DNA of 64,000 nt from Mesostigma viride (Eukaryota; Streptophyta; Mesostigmatophyceae; Mesostigmatales; Mesostigmataceae): NCBI GenBank assembly GCA_009746045.1, contig RPFO01000102.1, positions 1,292,540-1,356,539 of the forward strand, given 5' to 3'. Positions 48,885 to 59,100 of the stretch are shown piece after piece; within the stretch, counting starts at the first letter, position 1, and each line of letters starts with the position of its first letter. Both the position numbers and the translations under genes were made by a program. Below the pieces are notes generated by a model. That model searched no databases. It was not told the origin of the DNA and was given only the letters and a program-made list of their open reading frames with translations.

Positions 48885-49862
48885 CTCAGAACTCTGGTCT
48901 AGAAATCAGCCCCAAAACGGAGGCCCTGGCCCTCGGCATGGCAGGGCGCCCACCCACACTCCGCCTCTTAGACGACACCGAGGTCAACTACCCTACTTCA
49001 TGCAGGCCGCTTCAAGCCGCTCGGCAGTTGGCTTCCCGACCGCGAGGACGACCTGACGACACGGATCGGCATGGCGTGGGCGCAACTCCATGACCACCGC
49101 CGCTGGTGGAGCAACCCCGCCCTACCCCGGATCGTCAAGCGTGACCTCTTCAAGGTCGTCATTCTGACGAATCCTGACCTACGGCGCCGAGACCTGGACA
49201 CTGACGCAAGAGCTGGAGCAACGACTCGACGGCAATGTCACCAAGATGCTGCGCAAGGCCCTTAACATCCCCTTTGGTTTGCTGTCATTAGTAATGAGGA
49301 TTTGTACGCTGATTCGCCCTATTATGTTTCCCACATTCTTAGGCACAAGCGCCTGGGCCTAGCCGGGCACCCGGCACGCACATATCAGGTAGACACATCA
49401 GATAGACTAGCTGGCACCAAGCCCGCCCAGCCTACCTGGGCGCTATGTCCTCACCTGGCGTGCCCCAGGCCGTGCGCGGCAGGGCCGCCACCCGTGGACT
49501 TTTTGTGATAGACTCGGCATGGACATGTGCTACACTAGACGTGACGGGCTCACACCCAGGCAGCCTCCTGGTTTGTCTGTCATCTGGAGGCAGATGGTAC
49601 GCAAGGATACATGGCAAGTAGTGATGCAGGAGACTACCCCCAAGTCTGTTGGGGCTCAGTCCGCGTGTGACCGGCCGCCGCACGTGTGACGGCGTATGGC
49701 ATTCATAGCAATTAGGGCCATGGTGCCCACAACCCTGTAACAAGGAACAACTAGATAGCTTACACCATCCATTCCATCCCATGCTCCCCTCCCATGCACT
49801 GAGGACTTAGGCTCACGTGACGCAGTCACGGGTCTATGAATTAATTAATTAATTAATTAATG
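48885..49862 (+). mobile_element. LINE ORF2 3' end, copy 3 (longest)
   Basis: Extends about 370 bases further 5' than copy 1. One frame reads ISPKTEALALGMAGRPPTLR. Another reads KPLGSWLPDREDDLTTRIGM, then AWAQLHDHRRWW. A third reads YGAETWTLTQELEQRLDGN and TKMLRKALNIP. These are the standard post-RT segments of LINE ORF2 (K.LG..L......RI..AW......W, then YGAETW.LT, then RMLR) in the right order but in different frames. The copy is therefore frameshifted. It ends with the same CACGTGAC tail and ATTA repeats. Confidence 0.85.
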
Positions 49863-50414
49863 TGGCCCGAGAAGAGTCCGATAGCCCCTGCCTAGTGTAT
49901 CTCTTACAATGGGCTGTCCCGGCCTCAGCGACGTGGACAAAGCACACTGTCCCCTGGCTAGGTCTCTACCTCGAAACACAAGTGGAGATACTGAGAAAAA
50001 CTGACTGGAGCTACACGTTCCTCATGGAGCTCGACCAAACGTATAGTATATTCCGCAGGTTGCCGGCTCACACTGTTCTGACGTCGCACAGTTGCGCACC
50101 CCGCTGCGCATGCCGCTGGCTGTCGCACATTAAAACTGTGCGCGCCAATTACTGTCACCGAATCAGTGTGTGATTCACACGTGCGCATACATGCGCGCCA
50201 TGCCAGTTGCAGCATCCTACAATCCCACCTGCATCTAACTGCGCTGCTACCTGCAGCCCGTCATCATGTTGCTTCACAACTAAGCATATCACTTGCTAGC
50301 CATTTCCATTGCTGGCAGCGTGTGATGCAATTTCCGTCACACTGCAGCAATTTCAATAAATATCAAAGTGCCAAAGTTCATTAGCGCACCCACGCTTGTC
50401 ATCGCCAGGTTGTC
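49863..50414. other. Between LINE copies
   Basis: Begins GTGGCCCGA like the segment at 48729. No gene seen. Probably other truncated repeats, and possibly the 5' part of the next element. Confidence 0.4.
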
Positions 50415-51593
50415 TTGTCAATCACGTGTCAGCCTGTGGCCATAAACATCGCCGCAGAATTGTCGCCGCAGGAATGCATTGAGGTTCTCCAGTTCCTCGA
50501 ACAGGAGCGGAAGCTCTTCGTGAAGGGGGCTATTGACTACGATGGAGACATGTCCTGGCTCTATGCTATGAACGAAGCACAACAACGCCTGGCTATCTTG
50601 ACCAGCCATTTCCAGCTCCGCCTCATCGACATCACCCGCACGCTCCGCACCCCAGCCCCCGCACAGCCGGCAGCCCCCTCGGCTTCCTCCCTCCGCAAGG
50701 ATGACATCCGCGCAGTGCTGGAGGAGCACGTGACCTGGCCGCTGGCCGAGCAGCTGACATCGCTGAACACCACGCTCAACACGGTCGAGGCCCGGGTCTC
50801 CAACGTGGAAACCAAGGTCGTCCACAAGCTCCAGCCCCAGTTCACGACGCTGCACACCGCGGCACAAGCTTCGGAAACGCATGCGGCACTTGTCTCTCGC
50901 CTTAACCAGGTGGAGGGCAAGTGTGGCGTGCTCCTGAAGAAGCTTGAGGCCATCACCGCCCACACCGAGGCCCTGGCCACACAGGTCCCCAAGATAGCGG
51001 AGCAGACGGCCACCATTGCATCCCAGCCACCCCGGCAGGATGCTGGCGACCTCCCGCCGCTCTCCTACGCGGACCTGCTGCGGTCAGCGACCGCCTCCAC
51101 CACCGACGCCATCGCCACAAAGCTCCAGGAGCTGGAGGACCACCGCCAGGCCCAGCAACGGGAGGTCACCGATCGCGCTCGCCGCGCGTGCCGAGTGGTG
51201 CTACGTCGCTTCCCCCAGAAGCCAGGTGAGACGTCAACCTCTCTTGCTGACGAGCTCAAGAACCAGCTTCTTACCCTCATGGGCCTGGTAGGTGAGGTAG
51301 AACTGCGTGGGTGCCACCGCCTTCCCCACTCACGGGACAAGGCGGCTCCCCCACCAGTCCTACTCACCTTCTCCTCCCCTGAGGATAAGCAGCGGTTCCT
51401 CTCTCGTCGCAAGCGGTTGCACGACCTCACCTGGACGCTGGATGACGACCTCACCCCCGCTCAGCAACAGCAGCGACGCGACCTGTGGCCGGAATACCTC
51501 CGCCATAAGCAGGACCCCCAGAAGCCCAAGGTGTACTGGAGGGGCGGGGACCTGATGATCAACCACAAGATGTGGACGCCCCCAGCGGGCTAG
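50415..51593 (+). CDS. LINE ORF1-like protein, coiled coil plus RNA-binding-like domain
   Basis: 392 codons, uninterrupted. Residues about 90-245 are helical with heptad pattern (LNTTLNTVEARVSNVETKVV, then LEAITAHTEALATQV), a probable trimeric or dimeric coiled coil. Residues about 255-392 (CRVVLRRFPQ..., VELRGCHRLP, VLLTFSSPEDKQRFLSRRK, VYWRGGDLMINHKMW) match the general layout of LINE ORF1 proteins: an RRM-like fold with a basic C-terminal part. ORF1 binds element RNA. No ORF2 follows. It is 400 bases from a TTAATTAA tail at 51990, so the element is ORF2-less. The start codon is read as near GTCAGCCTGT; an ATG lies further in. Confidence 0.65.
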   Translation: MSITCQPVAINIAAELSPQECIEVLQFLEQERKLFVKGAIDYDGDMSWLYAMNEAQQRLAILTSHFQLRLIDITRTLRTPAPAQPAAPSASSLRKDDIRAVLEEHVTWPLAEQLTSLNTTLNTVEARVSNVETKVVHKLQPQFTTLHTAAQASETHAALVSRLNQVEGKCGVLLKKLEAITAHTEALATQVPKIAEQTATIASQPPRQDAGDLPPLSYADLLRSATASTTDAIATKLQELEDHRQAQQREVTDRARRACRVVLRRFPQKPGETSTSLADELKNQLLTLMGLVGEVELRGCHRLPHSRDKAAPPPVLLTFSSPEDKQRFLSRRKRLHDLTWTLDDDLTPAQQQQRRDLWPEYLRHKQDPQKPKVYWRGGDLMINHKMWTPPAG

Positions 51594-52010
51594 AATAGCA
51601 ATAGCCCTAGCTTGTAACCATTGGCGTCACTGCCGCTAAGGCAGCCATGCCTAGAATGTTGCCTAGCTGTGCCAACACACCTAGTCACGTGCCGCCAACG
51701 CACGGTACACAACCAGCCATAGCCTAGTCCTAGTACAGCCATGCTACGCCCTGGCTATGTTCAGATTACTTGCCCACGCTCCTTGCTATGATATGCTCAC
51801 ATGGGTCTTATTGCACCCACAGTTTGCCGGATCGTTAGCCTGTCCTTTTAGCTAGCCGCGCCCGATTGCAGCTGTGGCATGCCTTTGGCATGAAGGAGAC
51901 TGGGGGTCTCTGCCCTTTCTCCTGTAGTGCACACACAGGGATTAAAAGCACTTCGGTGCTCCGTGACTCCCCAACGGGAGCACGAGTTTAATTAATTAAT
52001 TAATTAATAA
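51594..52010 (+). mobile_element. 3' end of the ORF1-only element
   Basis: Non-coding sequence rich in GCCTAG motifs. It ends with a CTTCGGTGCTCCGTGACTCC, CCAACGGGAGCAC hairpin-like segment (GTGCTCC with GGGAGCAC) and TTTAATTAATTAATTAATTA. It differs in sequence from the ORF2-bearing LINE tails but ends in the same type of TTAA repeat. Confidence 0.6.
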
Positions 52011-53088
52011 ACATCGCAGCGCCACTTGTGGCCTGCATTTATTGGCGAACTGCTAAATATTGGTTGTGCTGGTCACTTGCTGTAGACTGCGACTACCTCC
52101 CGTGTCCAGCGCACCGCGGCCTGCACTGCAGGTCGTCACTCGTCACAGGCACTGCCCTTGTGGATGCCTTGTCGATGCGCTGGTCGCTTCCCCCGGACCA
52201 GCCCCCCCTGGGTCACTATATGCTGGGGATCTTCTCACGTTCCCCTGGTTACGCAGTGTGCGCCCCATAATTAAGTGCCTCTGCCACTTATGTGTACACG
52301 TGCCCTGCACGATTCGACCTCGCAGTGCGCTTGAGAAGGCAAAGATGCTCCTTATTGTTGAGGCAAGCGACAAACAGTATATCATGCATCTTATGTCAGC
52401 TGCCTGCACTTATCACACCGTACATCCATAACCAACGCACCTACTGCGTTGCGCGTCTGCCCTCTGATTACGAGTAGGCCTGCCCACTGAGTGCGCTTGC
52501 ATTAGTTAGCTTGCGATGCCCGTCGTTATCGAACCTTGCTGGTAGCCAACACGACCCACAAGATTGGTATTAAGGGGAGGTGTGCCACCAAAACCCCCCC
52601 AAACTGGAATACACTTGTTTCAATATGAATTCAATTGAATTATGCCCAGCCATGATTAGGGGCCCTAAATAACATGTTTAGTGAGTTATCCATGCATTCA
52701 TTGAAGGTTCTACCCCCAACCACGCGCCGGTATCGCGCTAAAAATAGAAAAAGACGCTAATTAGGGCACAGTATGCCCCAGCCAATGCACACATCAATTC
52801 AGGCCAGGCATGATATTGTCCAAGCAGGTCGTGGGTGGCCAAAAATTAGAGCCACTCACAACCCATATCTGACATGCTTTAGAATTTTTATGCTCTTGCA
52901 AGTACAAAAACGCTGTTTTTCACACATGCCAAAAATAATAAAATACCAAACACATGTGAAATGGGCCAAACATGATATTCAAAATTCCATTAGTCATCGA
53001 CACACACGCTGGCAAAATCTGGCTGCATTTGGACAAGCGGTGTGGAAGTTATGCTCTTTGGCAGCATGCCACCTGGGCGTCCATTATA
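52011..53088. other. Intergenic, nothing recognised
   Basis: I see no gene or element. 52600-53000 is AT-rich and may be the 3' flank of the PHD-finger gene on the minus strand. Confidence 0.4.
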
Positions 53089-53620
53089 CTAGTCACTGTC
53101 ACTATCACTGCCATCATCACAGTCTTCCCCACAGCAAACTGGGCAGAACCAGTCCCCATCAGGTACGCTGGGCAGGAGAGGGACCGTGCAGCTCAGGTGG
53201 AGCCCCCCATCGCACCCGGGTGTGCTGCACAGCAAGAAAGGGTCATCATCAGATGCATCGGTCTTAGAGCAGCGCAAGCAAGGGATGTGTGCAGTGTCAT
53301 CATCATCCTCATTGCTGCCCGCCCCCGCCCCCCAGTAGCAGCCCCCACACCCCCATAGTGCACCCCCTTGCTGTAGGTGACCTGGCCCCTCTGGGCATCT
53401 ACCTTGCCCTCATCCCAGCGATGGCCACGCTTCACATGCCACGCCCGGGCTGCCTCAGCCTTGTACTCTAGCGTCTTCTTGACCACCTGCTGGCTTCCTC
53501 TTGTTCCTCAGCTCATCCAGCTGTGCAAGGGCAGCGGGGGAGGTGTCTACACCCATAAGCAAACAGCTAGGCACCTCATCTGCCCTTACCTGCCCTCGGC
53601 ATGGCCAACCTTGCAAGCGC
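53089..53620 (-). CDS. PHD-finger protein, C-terminal part
   Basis: From 53340 to the TAG at 53089 the minus strand reads IPCLRCSKTDASDDDPFLLC, STPGCDGGLHLSC, then DGDWFCPVCC and an acidic tail. That is a complete C4-H-C3 PHD zinc finger: CxxC, CxxxxC, HxxC and CxxC, with the conserved Trp two residues before the last CxxC. PHD fingers read histone tails, usually methylated or unmodified H3K4. Upstream in other frames are ADEVPSCLLMGVDTS..LDELRNKRK and KKTLEYKAEAARAWHVKRGH, consistent with one protein interrupted by small introns or frameshifts at about 53490 and 53340. I cannot decide between an intact spliced gene and a broken one. Confidence 0.6.
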
Positions 53621-54310
53621 AAGCATAGCAACACGATCGCTAGGCATACATGCCAAGAGAGCATACACTATACTCAACCCAAGGTTACCTTGTAAACTCA
53701 ATGATTAGAACTCGGCAAATCTATGACCAAAAGCACATATAAATAACTATTACACACTGATGACGACACATGCTCAAGGTTGGGGGTCACTGTGACACGC
53801 ACTGATGAGTTTCCTAGACGACCACCGGACAGGCGCTAAGGACCACTCAGTAACCAAGTATAAACACAATTACACTTTACATGCCATCCAACATGCATCA
53901 AATACATGCTGAATATGTTATGAAGTACACAGGGGTGGCCACACACCTCATAGCCCTTAACCGTACCTCGAGCATGGCCAGACTTATAAGCATGTGAATA
54001 GCAATAATGATGATGGCACTAAAATGCCTTACCAGCATTTTCTATGTTTCTCCCAGGTTAGAGTGTAAGGTTTATGCCAACCAAGCTAACCAAAACAGCA
54101 ACAACTCCTGAACTGCCCTACCTGAGATGGGCAACAAACTGGAACTATGGAGGGCAAGGAACCAAGGAGATCATGGCATACAAAGCTTGCATGCACTCAA
54201 CCATGTCAACCATGGTTGGCTCAGCACATGGCAGTCTTTTCACATGATGATATCAAGGGAAAGCTCAAATAAACCAATGGTGGTAGCTATCTACATGCAG
54301 TCACACAAAT
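53621..54310. other. Probable intron of the PHD-finger gene
   Basis: AT-rich sequence without domains. If the minus-strand cysteine-rich frames at 54.3-54.9 kb belong to the gene, this would be its large intron. Confidence 0.3.
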
Positions 54311-54906
54311 GCAATATCTCCAACATAATCGTCAATCAAACACTTCCTCCCCTGCACGATAAAATGGAAAGAAACCATTGGCGGCCCTCCAGCGCATGAG
54401 CGCTGTGATGCCGCTGCGAAGAGAGGGTGCGTCACTCTCACACAACAAGAAGCGTCCATACGCACAACATCCTTGCCAGAACACGTTTTATGAAATGCCT
54501 TAAACCTTCCCGAAGAGCTATAGGTTGCGACTGAAGCGGCCCTGATCACGACATCGACGAAAACAATCTAAAGCTGCCAGGTATTCGACAACACAACGGC
54601 AAGCGACGGCGAGCTAGCTGGCGGAAACTGCCCAAAAAGAACCCAAAAAAACTCGAACGATGAGCTCATAGAAGAAAGCACTGATAGCCGATAACATTCG
54701 CGACAAATCTGTACCTCGCCCTCGTAAATCCCTCGCCCAGGCGCGCAACAACAGCGGTTATTCCATGGACAGGTCAGACACGCACTGCGCAGGTCTGAAC
54801 AATTACTTACCGATAAAGGCCGAAAATCTGGCAAAAAGCACCAGCTCGGTTTAGAATTCGATGCAACCGATATTAACGCCTGCTTCACGGTCAGAACAAC
54901 CCCCAA
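54311..54906 (-). CDS. Possible 5' exons of the PHD-finger gene, cysteine-rich
   Basis: Minus-strand frames contain a Cys-rich segment: CSDLRSACLTCPW, then CCCAPGRGIYEGEVQICREC. A following segment reads FHFIVQGRKCLIDDYVGDI. The spaced CxxC pairs suggest another zinc-binding module. No family recognised. A stop separates the two parts in frame, so an intron is needed. Confidence 0.3.
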
Positions 54907-55191
54907 AACTGCGAATTCACTGCCGCTATCACGAATTCTATTTTATTCCGCGCGACCAAAAAATGCAGTCTACCCCCCATGCCGATGGCAGTAAAAGAAA
55001 GCAGCGATATTGTAAACCAGCTACTTGCCGCCACAACCCAACATCATTAAATCATCGTCTTCAACATTCGAGCATTTGTTTTGCGTTTCTCTAGCCCGAC
55101 ATTGCTAGTTTCGCCTAAACGCAGTCGCCATGGCCACTTCCGCAAGGGGTGCGCGCACCGTGCACCCACTTTTCACTTCACGGCGGTACCG

Positions 55192-55218
55192 CGAATTTTT
55201 TTGGCGCCAAAAAATTCG
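55192..55218. promoter_or_regulatory. E2F-like palindromic site
   Basis: CGAATTTTTTTGGCGCCAAA, then AAATTCG, is an inverted repeat with one unpaired T. Its core TTTGGCGCCAAA is two overlapping copies of the E2F consensus TTTSGCGC. It lies about 290 bases upstream of the possible PHD-gene 5' exons. In plants and algae such sites control S-phase genes. The function here is inferred from sequence alone. Confidence 0.5.
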
Positions 55219-55703
55219 GCGGGCGCACGTCCCCTTAACAGCAGTGTGTCCGGTCAGTCTTGTTATGCGCCTCAGCTGCCCGTTCCCCTCAATCCAAATT
55301 GCGTGGTCTTTTTGCCATGCAGTCAGTGCGGCACCTTAGCATCCAGATTTTAATGTCGGCGCCTGCCGCCCGACCATAGCCTAAGGATGGAAACGCTTCG
55401 GCGCGTGATAGACCACTTAACACCCTGCATGGTATAGCAACCGTTTCCGAATCCGGAGTACAGTAGTGCAATAGACGACCACGTGGGATACAGAGCGCCT
55501 GCCTGGCCGCGGCGGTGTGTGAGCGCTCTATGGCAGCGCATGCAGCAGCGGCCGTCGCAGCGACTTGATCTCCTTTTGCTGCTTCATGGCCAGCTTGAGC
55601 AGCTCATCATAGGACAAGTCGTCGAGCTGCGAGTCCTCCACGCTCAACCAGGTCATCTCGCTGGACAGCCGGCCCCGCCTCTTAACCCCCTCGCTCAACC
55701 AGG

Positions 55704-56114
55704 TCATCTCGCTGGACAACCGGCCCTGCCCTTGCCCTCCTCTGACGTACGCCCCCACAGTTGCTGGCCCTGGCCGCCCGGCTTCGCCAGCGGACTGAGT
55801 CTCACCAACGGGGTGGACATCACGGATGAGGTGTCATTGTTGGCGTCCGTTGCGCCGAGGCTCATGGGGAGACGGCTGATGCGATGGTTACGCCCCCCTG
55901 GTCTCTCTGATAGCTGCTCCGTGTTGGAGTGCGCGGGGAGAGGCGGACCGCTTGCGACGATGTCATCTCCGGCGGCTGCACCGGGCAAGGTCGCGTCGAA
56001 CGCCACTATGGGCTCCGTGACCTTGAGCGAGGCCAGCTTGAGCGTGCGGGGGAAAAGGCGCCCGCTGAGCTCGGGGCCAGACACCTGGTACAGGTGCATC
56101 GGCTCCTTGACACC
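55704..56114 (-). CDS. Cyclase last exon: domain end and C-terminal tail
   Basis: Acceptor CTGCGCAG|GGT; GVKEPMHLYQVSGPELSG closes the domain. The tail is Ser/Pro-rich. The frame stops at 55704, but a second frame over 55758-55528 reads RLSSEMTWLS twice and then a helical LDDLSYDELLKLAMKQQKEI. The tail may therefore continue there through a small intron or a frameshift. Confidence 0.7.
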   Translation of the reverse strand, partial: GVKEPMHLYQVSGPELSGRLFPRTLKLASLKVTEPIVAFDATLPGAAAGDDIVASGPPLPAHSNTEQLSERPGGRNHRISRLPMSLGATDANNDTSSVMSTPLVRLSPLAKPGGQGQQLWGRTSEEGKGRAGCPAR

Positions 56115-59100
56115 CTGCGCAGGCGGGACAAGGGAGCATGGACACGCGCATGCCCACGTTTTGAAAGCGTAATTGGACCTTTTAACAAGTTCTTTTTTGT
56201 AACATGTTTCTTGAAACGAAGCAAGTTCATTCAACTTTGTCTTCGTATCGGACGTTTGGAAAACAAACTTGCTTTCCGTTGGCGGGTTCGGCATGCCAGG
56301 GCCACGCGCTTTTCATGCAAAGCACATTTAGGGCACAAGTATGTTAGTATAACTGACACTTGGGGCCCTAATATGACAATGATCGAGCTAGGTAGGAGAG
56401 GAGCTAGGAAACTAGCCAACAGTCAGGTCTGCACCACCCTCTCCCGCGCCTCCTTCCTGTCCCCTTTCATGACCCGCATAGCTGGAATGCGACCCCAAGC
56501 TAATCCACCATACGCTAGCCCTCTGCAATGCTAGTGGGACACTGGGAAGTCCAACAGCGGGGGTGATTGTCCAGCACTCTTTCCACAACCATGCGTTCGT
56601 TCTTCACGGACAAAAAAACACTGTGGAGGAAAAGGGTCAGGGGGAGGGAGCGGGGAAAACGAATCAGGATGGTTACAGGGTGTGGGGAGAACGTGGGGCC
56701 GAATGGGACAAAGGCACAGGAACTTCATACCTTAAGTTCAAATTCGCCCAAGTCCCTCCACTGAAGCACCCGTCCACAGCAATCCTTGGCGCTCGCGTAG
56801 CACTCCTGGTTCACGAGAGTCTGGCCTGGGGCGGCCGTGGCGGCAATGCGGGCTGCCCGGTTGACGACCGGCCCGAAATAGGCGGCGCGCCCGGTGGCCA
56901 TGTGCGGCTGGCAGTCGCTGGGCACGTCCATGCACATGCCGATCTGCAGCCGCAGGCCCCTGCAGGGTGGCAATGCAAGCAAGCAAGTGAGCATCCACGG
57001 TAAAGACAAGGACACGCGTTGCGGCAAATGCCAAGAAAAAGGACAGGACAAGTCAGGCCATGAGCTACATTCATTGCCACCCATGGTCATCATCTACCTC
57101 AGAATGTAGGCTCAAACCCACCGCGCCGCCGCCGCGAATTTGAAGGACCCAGACATTCCTTTGAGTGGAAGCCCTCGTGTGGGGTCATCGATACGGTCTT
57201 CTTTGTTGTGTTGTGGGGGATGGATTGTGATAATGTTGCAGGGACTGCTTGACGATCGATAAGCAAACATTGCTCATCGGGAAACGAACTGGCTGCCTAC
57301 AACCGGTCATGAAAAAATGCCTGCACAATACAATAAGCCTACCTGAACACGCGCATCTCTTTCGTCATGCCACCATGTCCATCGGGCATCGCAGGTTCGA
57401 TAACCTCGGCCGCCTGCTCCTCCTCCAACAACTTTGGGCTCCACTGCAGCTGCATTGCCTCCCGCTGTATGACCTCGGCAAACCGGGCCGCGTTCGCGGC
57501 GGAGCGGAACGCCAGCAGGAAGTTGCCGCCCTTCTCCTCGACCTCGTACGCCTCGAACTCCGCCAACCGCTGCTGCACGAACTCCACCAAGAGCTCCACG
57601 CCGCTGAGGTACCCTGGCGACTTGCAAAGGATCTTGGCGGACGCCACGTACATGAACACGATCACCACGGGGTCCGTGGGCAGCTTTCCCGCCACGTAGA
57701 ACTCGGACGCGGGCGCGTCGAAAAAGGATGCCACCAGTTGCTTTACAGACTTGAGGGGGGGGAACGGGGCGCGCTTGGCCAGGGTCTTGGGGAGCACCTG
57801 CATCAGGTGGATGGGGGGCAGGCCCTCGCTCACCTGCGGGGAGGAAGAAAATGTAATAAATATAATGTAATGAATAAAAATGTAATAAATATAATGTAAT
57901 GAAAGCCATGAAAGAGACAGGGCAGTCAGCGGAGAGCCTAAATTTCAAGCGGGCACTGTTGTACACAAGAGATGCGGATGCACCCACTCATTCGCTACAC
58001 GAAACCCAACATGGATCATACTCCAGCATGGAACCCAACATCTATCCTATGCGCCACGCATGCACTTCAAAAATTTTCCTATTCAAACTCTGGGAGCGAG
58101 CTGGAATGGGAATACGAGTAGGAATAATTCAGTGCACTCTCATCCCATCAGCTGCTAGCTACATCAAGACCAGCTATATGTACACTAGTGTGAAGCTAGT
58201 CCGCAAGAGCAAGCCACGAGGTTGTCCATCTCTACTCCCCCCCCATCCATTTCTCCCAACAAACACCCAACATACAAAATAAACGCACCACATCCGTGCC
58301 CTGCATCCGTCTGCTTATGGCCGGCTACTTCAAGGAGGTATCCATTTCTCCACAACAGGCGTGAATGAAGCAGCTCGTCCCCATGGCGCACGCTGTCACC
58401 GCTTCATCACTGCCGTTTGTCCGGATGGATGATCATACCGGCCACTGCTTCACCCCTTATTCTATATACTACATCCAGTGCGAAAAAATATCTACGTGGG
58501 TGGTGTCAAAAAATATCTACATACTGGGCACTTTGCATGATTCAATGCCACGGTCAGGTGTATGGGAATTTCCAATGAGCCCTTATAGGTCGTACTCAAA
58601 GAAATAGAAATGCACTCATCCGCTGGCTGATCACGGGAAGCTATCTTCAACCAAGGGTGGTGGCCTTTGTCACCCATTCGGGGTGTGCTCACAAGAGTGC
58701 TGTGCGACCTCCCAATCAAGGGACGCGCGAAAAGGATTCAGCTCTCCTCCGACCCATTCGTTGTGCACAAGTCCCGCACATTCCTCCACCATACCTTGGG
58801 CATCCTCATGTGGTCGCGGCAGACGGTTCACGAATTACTTAATTACACGCGGTCCTGTTGGGGAACGCTGAGCCCGTGTAGTGGTTGCAGACGATGGACC
58901 GTAACTAAACAGCGCTACCACCCCACGCCGGCAATACCAATGCGGGTCCAGGCTCCCTCGTGCCTACCCACCTGATGCATTCCCATGTGGTGGCAGACAA
59001 TGGACGTCACGTGCACGCCCAGCGACTGCCACGCTTGCATGGACATGAGCACCTGGCCACCCGTTGCGAGGTGACAGATGGCTGTCGCCACATCCACGAA

